A stretch of DNA of 5,877 nucleotides. Source: CAYJAD01 sp964369995 (lineage in GTDB: Bacteria; Desulfobacterota; Desulfovibrionia; Desulfovibrionales; Desulfovibrionaceae). How positions within the stretch are numbered: the first letter of the stretch is position 1; each line of letters starts with the position of its first letter. Location of the stretch: NCBI GenBank assembly GCA_964369995.1, contig CAYJHH010000157.1, positions 1-5,877 of the forward strand, given 5' to 3'. Both the position numbers and the translations under genes were made by a program. Below are positions 4,795 to 5,877 of the stretch, in pieces. Under the pieces are notes generated by a model, which was not told the origin of the DNA, made no database searches, and saw only the letters and a list, made by a program, of their open reading frames with translations.

Positions 4795-5877
4795 CTAATT
4801 ACTACGACCAACCATACGCACATAGGTTAATGCGGCAGTTCTGTATACAAAGTGTCCAAGCTTAGACCAAGGTAGGTAAGCAAAGAGCATCCACACAAAT
4901 ACCAAGTGGAGATAGTATACAATAAAGGCCGGCGTAATAGCGTCCATCAAACGGAATGCTTGGCTCAATATACCCGTTAAAGCCACCACCCAGATGATAC
5001 CAAGTAAGTACCAATCATAGAAGGAAGAAGCTTGATATTTAGGATTGAGCTTCATACGGCGCAAAGTTAATAATCCAAGGCCAAGCACCATGGCTAAAGC
5101 GCCAAGGTTGGCAAGGATTTTAACAGGATTTGTTAAATCAAGCGGCGTGGGCATTTTCAAAGCAGGGAAAATCATCCCCCCCCAAGAAGCGCCAGCCACA
5201 ATACCTGTTACTATGGCAAGAGCCACAAAGCTATACATAAGCACCATATGACCCCATTTGCGGCCAGATTTAGCTTCTGTTTCTTCAGGTTTTTCCGAAG
5301 GTGTGGAACAATCACTAAACTTTTTATGTGTTATGATTTCTTCCACAATTGCATCGTACAAATGGCAATACCATGGTTTGGTTTTACCAAGCATAAGCAC
5401 GGTGCCCTTGGGCTTAAACAGATCTAAAAGGCGCATAACCCCTTTGAACATAACAAAGGCTGCCCCAAAGAACGTAACCATAAAGATAGGGTCAATAACA
5501 TAGAGAATGTGAAACATTTCGCTGAAAACAATACGTCCGTCAGCGGCTCTTGGGAACCATTCTCCGCCGTGGAAACCAGAACGAATCCACCAAATGACCA
5601 GCCAAAAAATGGCCGGAATACCAAAAAGGAAGGGAAGACCCTTGGCAGAGCTCATCCACTTGCCCACAATGGTAGGCTCGGTAAGATTACGATACACCAT
5701 ATTACGTGCGGCAGACATAAGGTCTGCAGGGCGCGCGCCGCGTGGGCATAAATCTGCGCAATTGCCACAATTGTGGCAAAGCCATAGATCCACGTCCTTT
5801 TCAAGCTTATCTTTCATGCCCCAAGAAGCCCAAATCATTTCCTTACGAGGATAAGGGCTGTTGGCAGGAGCCACAGG
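4795..5877 (-). CDS. qmoC: QmoC, membrane subunit of the quinone-interacting oxidoreductase (N-terminus cut by the window)
   Basis: QmoC is the HdrC/HdrE-like fusion subunit of QmoABC, which links the menaquinone pool to APS reductase in sulfate reduction. Numbering the first visible residue (Pro) as 1, the window holds 360 residues. A complete [4Fe-4S] motif C34-x2-C37-x2-C40-x3-C44-P is seen. The opening P-V-A-P-A-N-S-P-Y-P is typical of the sequence just after the first cluster's last cysteine, so only a few dozen residues with the first motif appear to be missing. Six hydrophobic helices follow (about 81-98, 127-147, 208-232, 254-272, 289-305, 315-337), as in the NarI-like b-haem domain. 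H123, H210 and H324 lie in or near helices and are candidate haem ligands. The GTG at 5874 is internal, not a start. The gene is followed by qmoD in the same operon. HmeC/DsrM-like proteins are the nearest alternatives, but the PRKEM and CHNCGNCADLCPRGA stretches fit QmoC best. Confidence 0.9.
   Translation of the reverse strand, partial: PVAPANSPYPRKEMIWASWGMKDKLEKDVDLWLCHNCGNCADLCPRGARPADLMSAARNMVYRNLTEPTIVGKWMSSAKGLPFLFGIPAIFWLVIWWIRSGFHGGEWFPRAADGRIVFSEMFHILYVIDPIFMVTFFGAAFVMFKGVMRLLDLFKPKGTVLMLGKTKPWYCHLYDAIVEEIITHKKFSDCSTPSEKPEETEAKSGRKWGHMVLMYSFVALAIVTGIVAGASWGGMIFPALKMPTPLDLTNPVKILANLGALAMVLGLGLLTLRRMKLNPKYQASSFYDWYLLGIIWVVALTGILSQAFRLMDAITPAFIVYYLHLVFVWMLFAYLPWSKLGHFVYRTAALTYVRMVGRSN

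Noticed and set aside
5045..5854. Plus-strand open frames opposite qmoC
   Set aside because: They are antisense to a clear membrane protein gene with an iron-sulfur motif, and their products look like frame artefacts.
5872..5874. GTG at 5874 as the qmoC start
   Set aside because: The frame is open to the window edge and the family has a first iron-sulfur motif further upstream, so this is an internal Val codon.

Overview
The window looks like part of a sulfate-reducing desulfobacterium of the Desulfovibrio type (Desulfovibrionales). The reason is the right-hand third, which holds the C-terminal bulk of qmoC followed by a gene in the position and of the kind known as qmoD, the arrangement found downstream of apsBA-qmoAB in Desulfovibrio. 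The DNA is moderately AT-rich by eye, which fits a lower-GC lineage, but I cannot name a genus. Every gene I can support is on the minus strand, so transcription runs from right to left.

Right to left, 5877-4795 is qmoC without its first few dozen codons: a second [4Fe-4S] cluster motif followed by a six-helix cytochrome b-like membrane domain. A 100-base gap with a perfect 8-bp hairpin leads to qmoD (4694-3960), a soluble protein with a CDCC cluster, a coiled coil and an acidic Gly/Phe tail. A terminator at 3934-3891 closes this operon. QmoABC passes electrons between menaquinol and APS reductase. QmoD is an accessory protein of unclear function.

The stretch 3904-3473 has no gene. It carries a 207-bp, strongly folded element (3629-3835) bounded by inverted repeats beginning GAGACCTCTGC, probably a MITE or the eroded ends of an insertion sequence. 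Between it and the next gene lies a candidate promoter with a dyad between its -35 and -10 boxes.

Next is a two-gene signalling operon. A FIST-domain protein (3472-2306) lies 15 bases upstream of a soluble hybrid histidine kinase (2290-209) with coiled coil, PAS, HisKA, HATPase, a degenerate receiver and a canonical receiver. A FIST protein next to a cytoplasmic PAS hybrid kinase matches the NosP/NahK type of nitric-oxide-responsive pair described in other proteobacteria, though the ligand here cannot be read from sequence. A strong terminator (186-162) ends the operon.

At the left edge, a candidate promoter and a strong Shine-Dalgarno sequence precede the first six codons of another minus-strand gene that leaves the window. 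The most interesting points are the FIST/kinase pair beside sulfate-respiration genes, the degenerate first receiver, the folded intergenic element and the little-studied QmoD.
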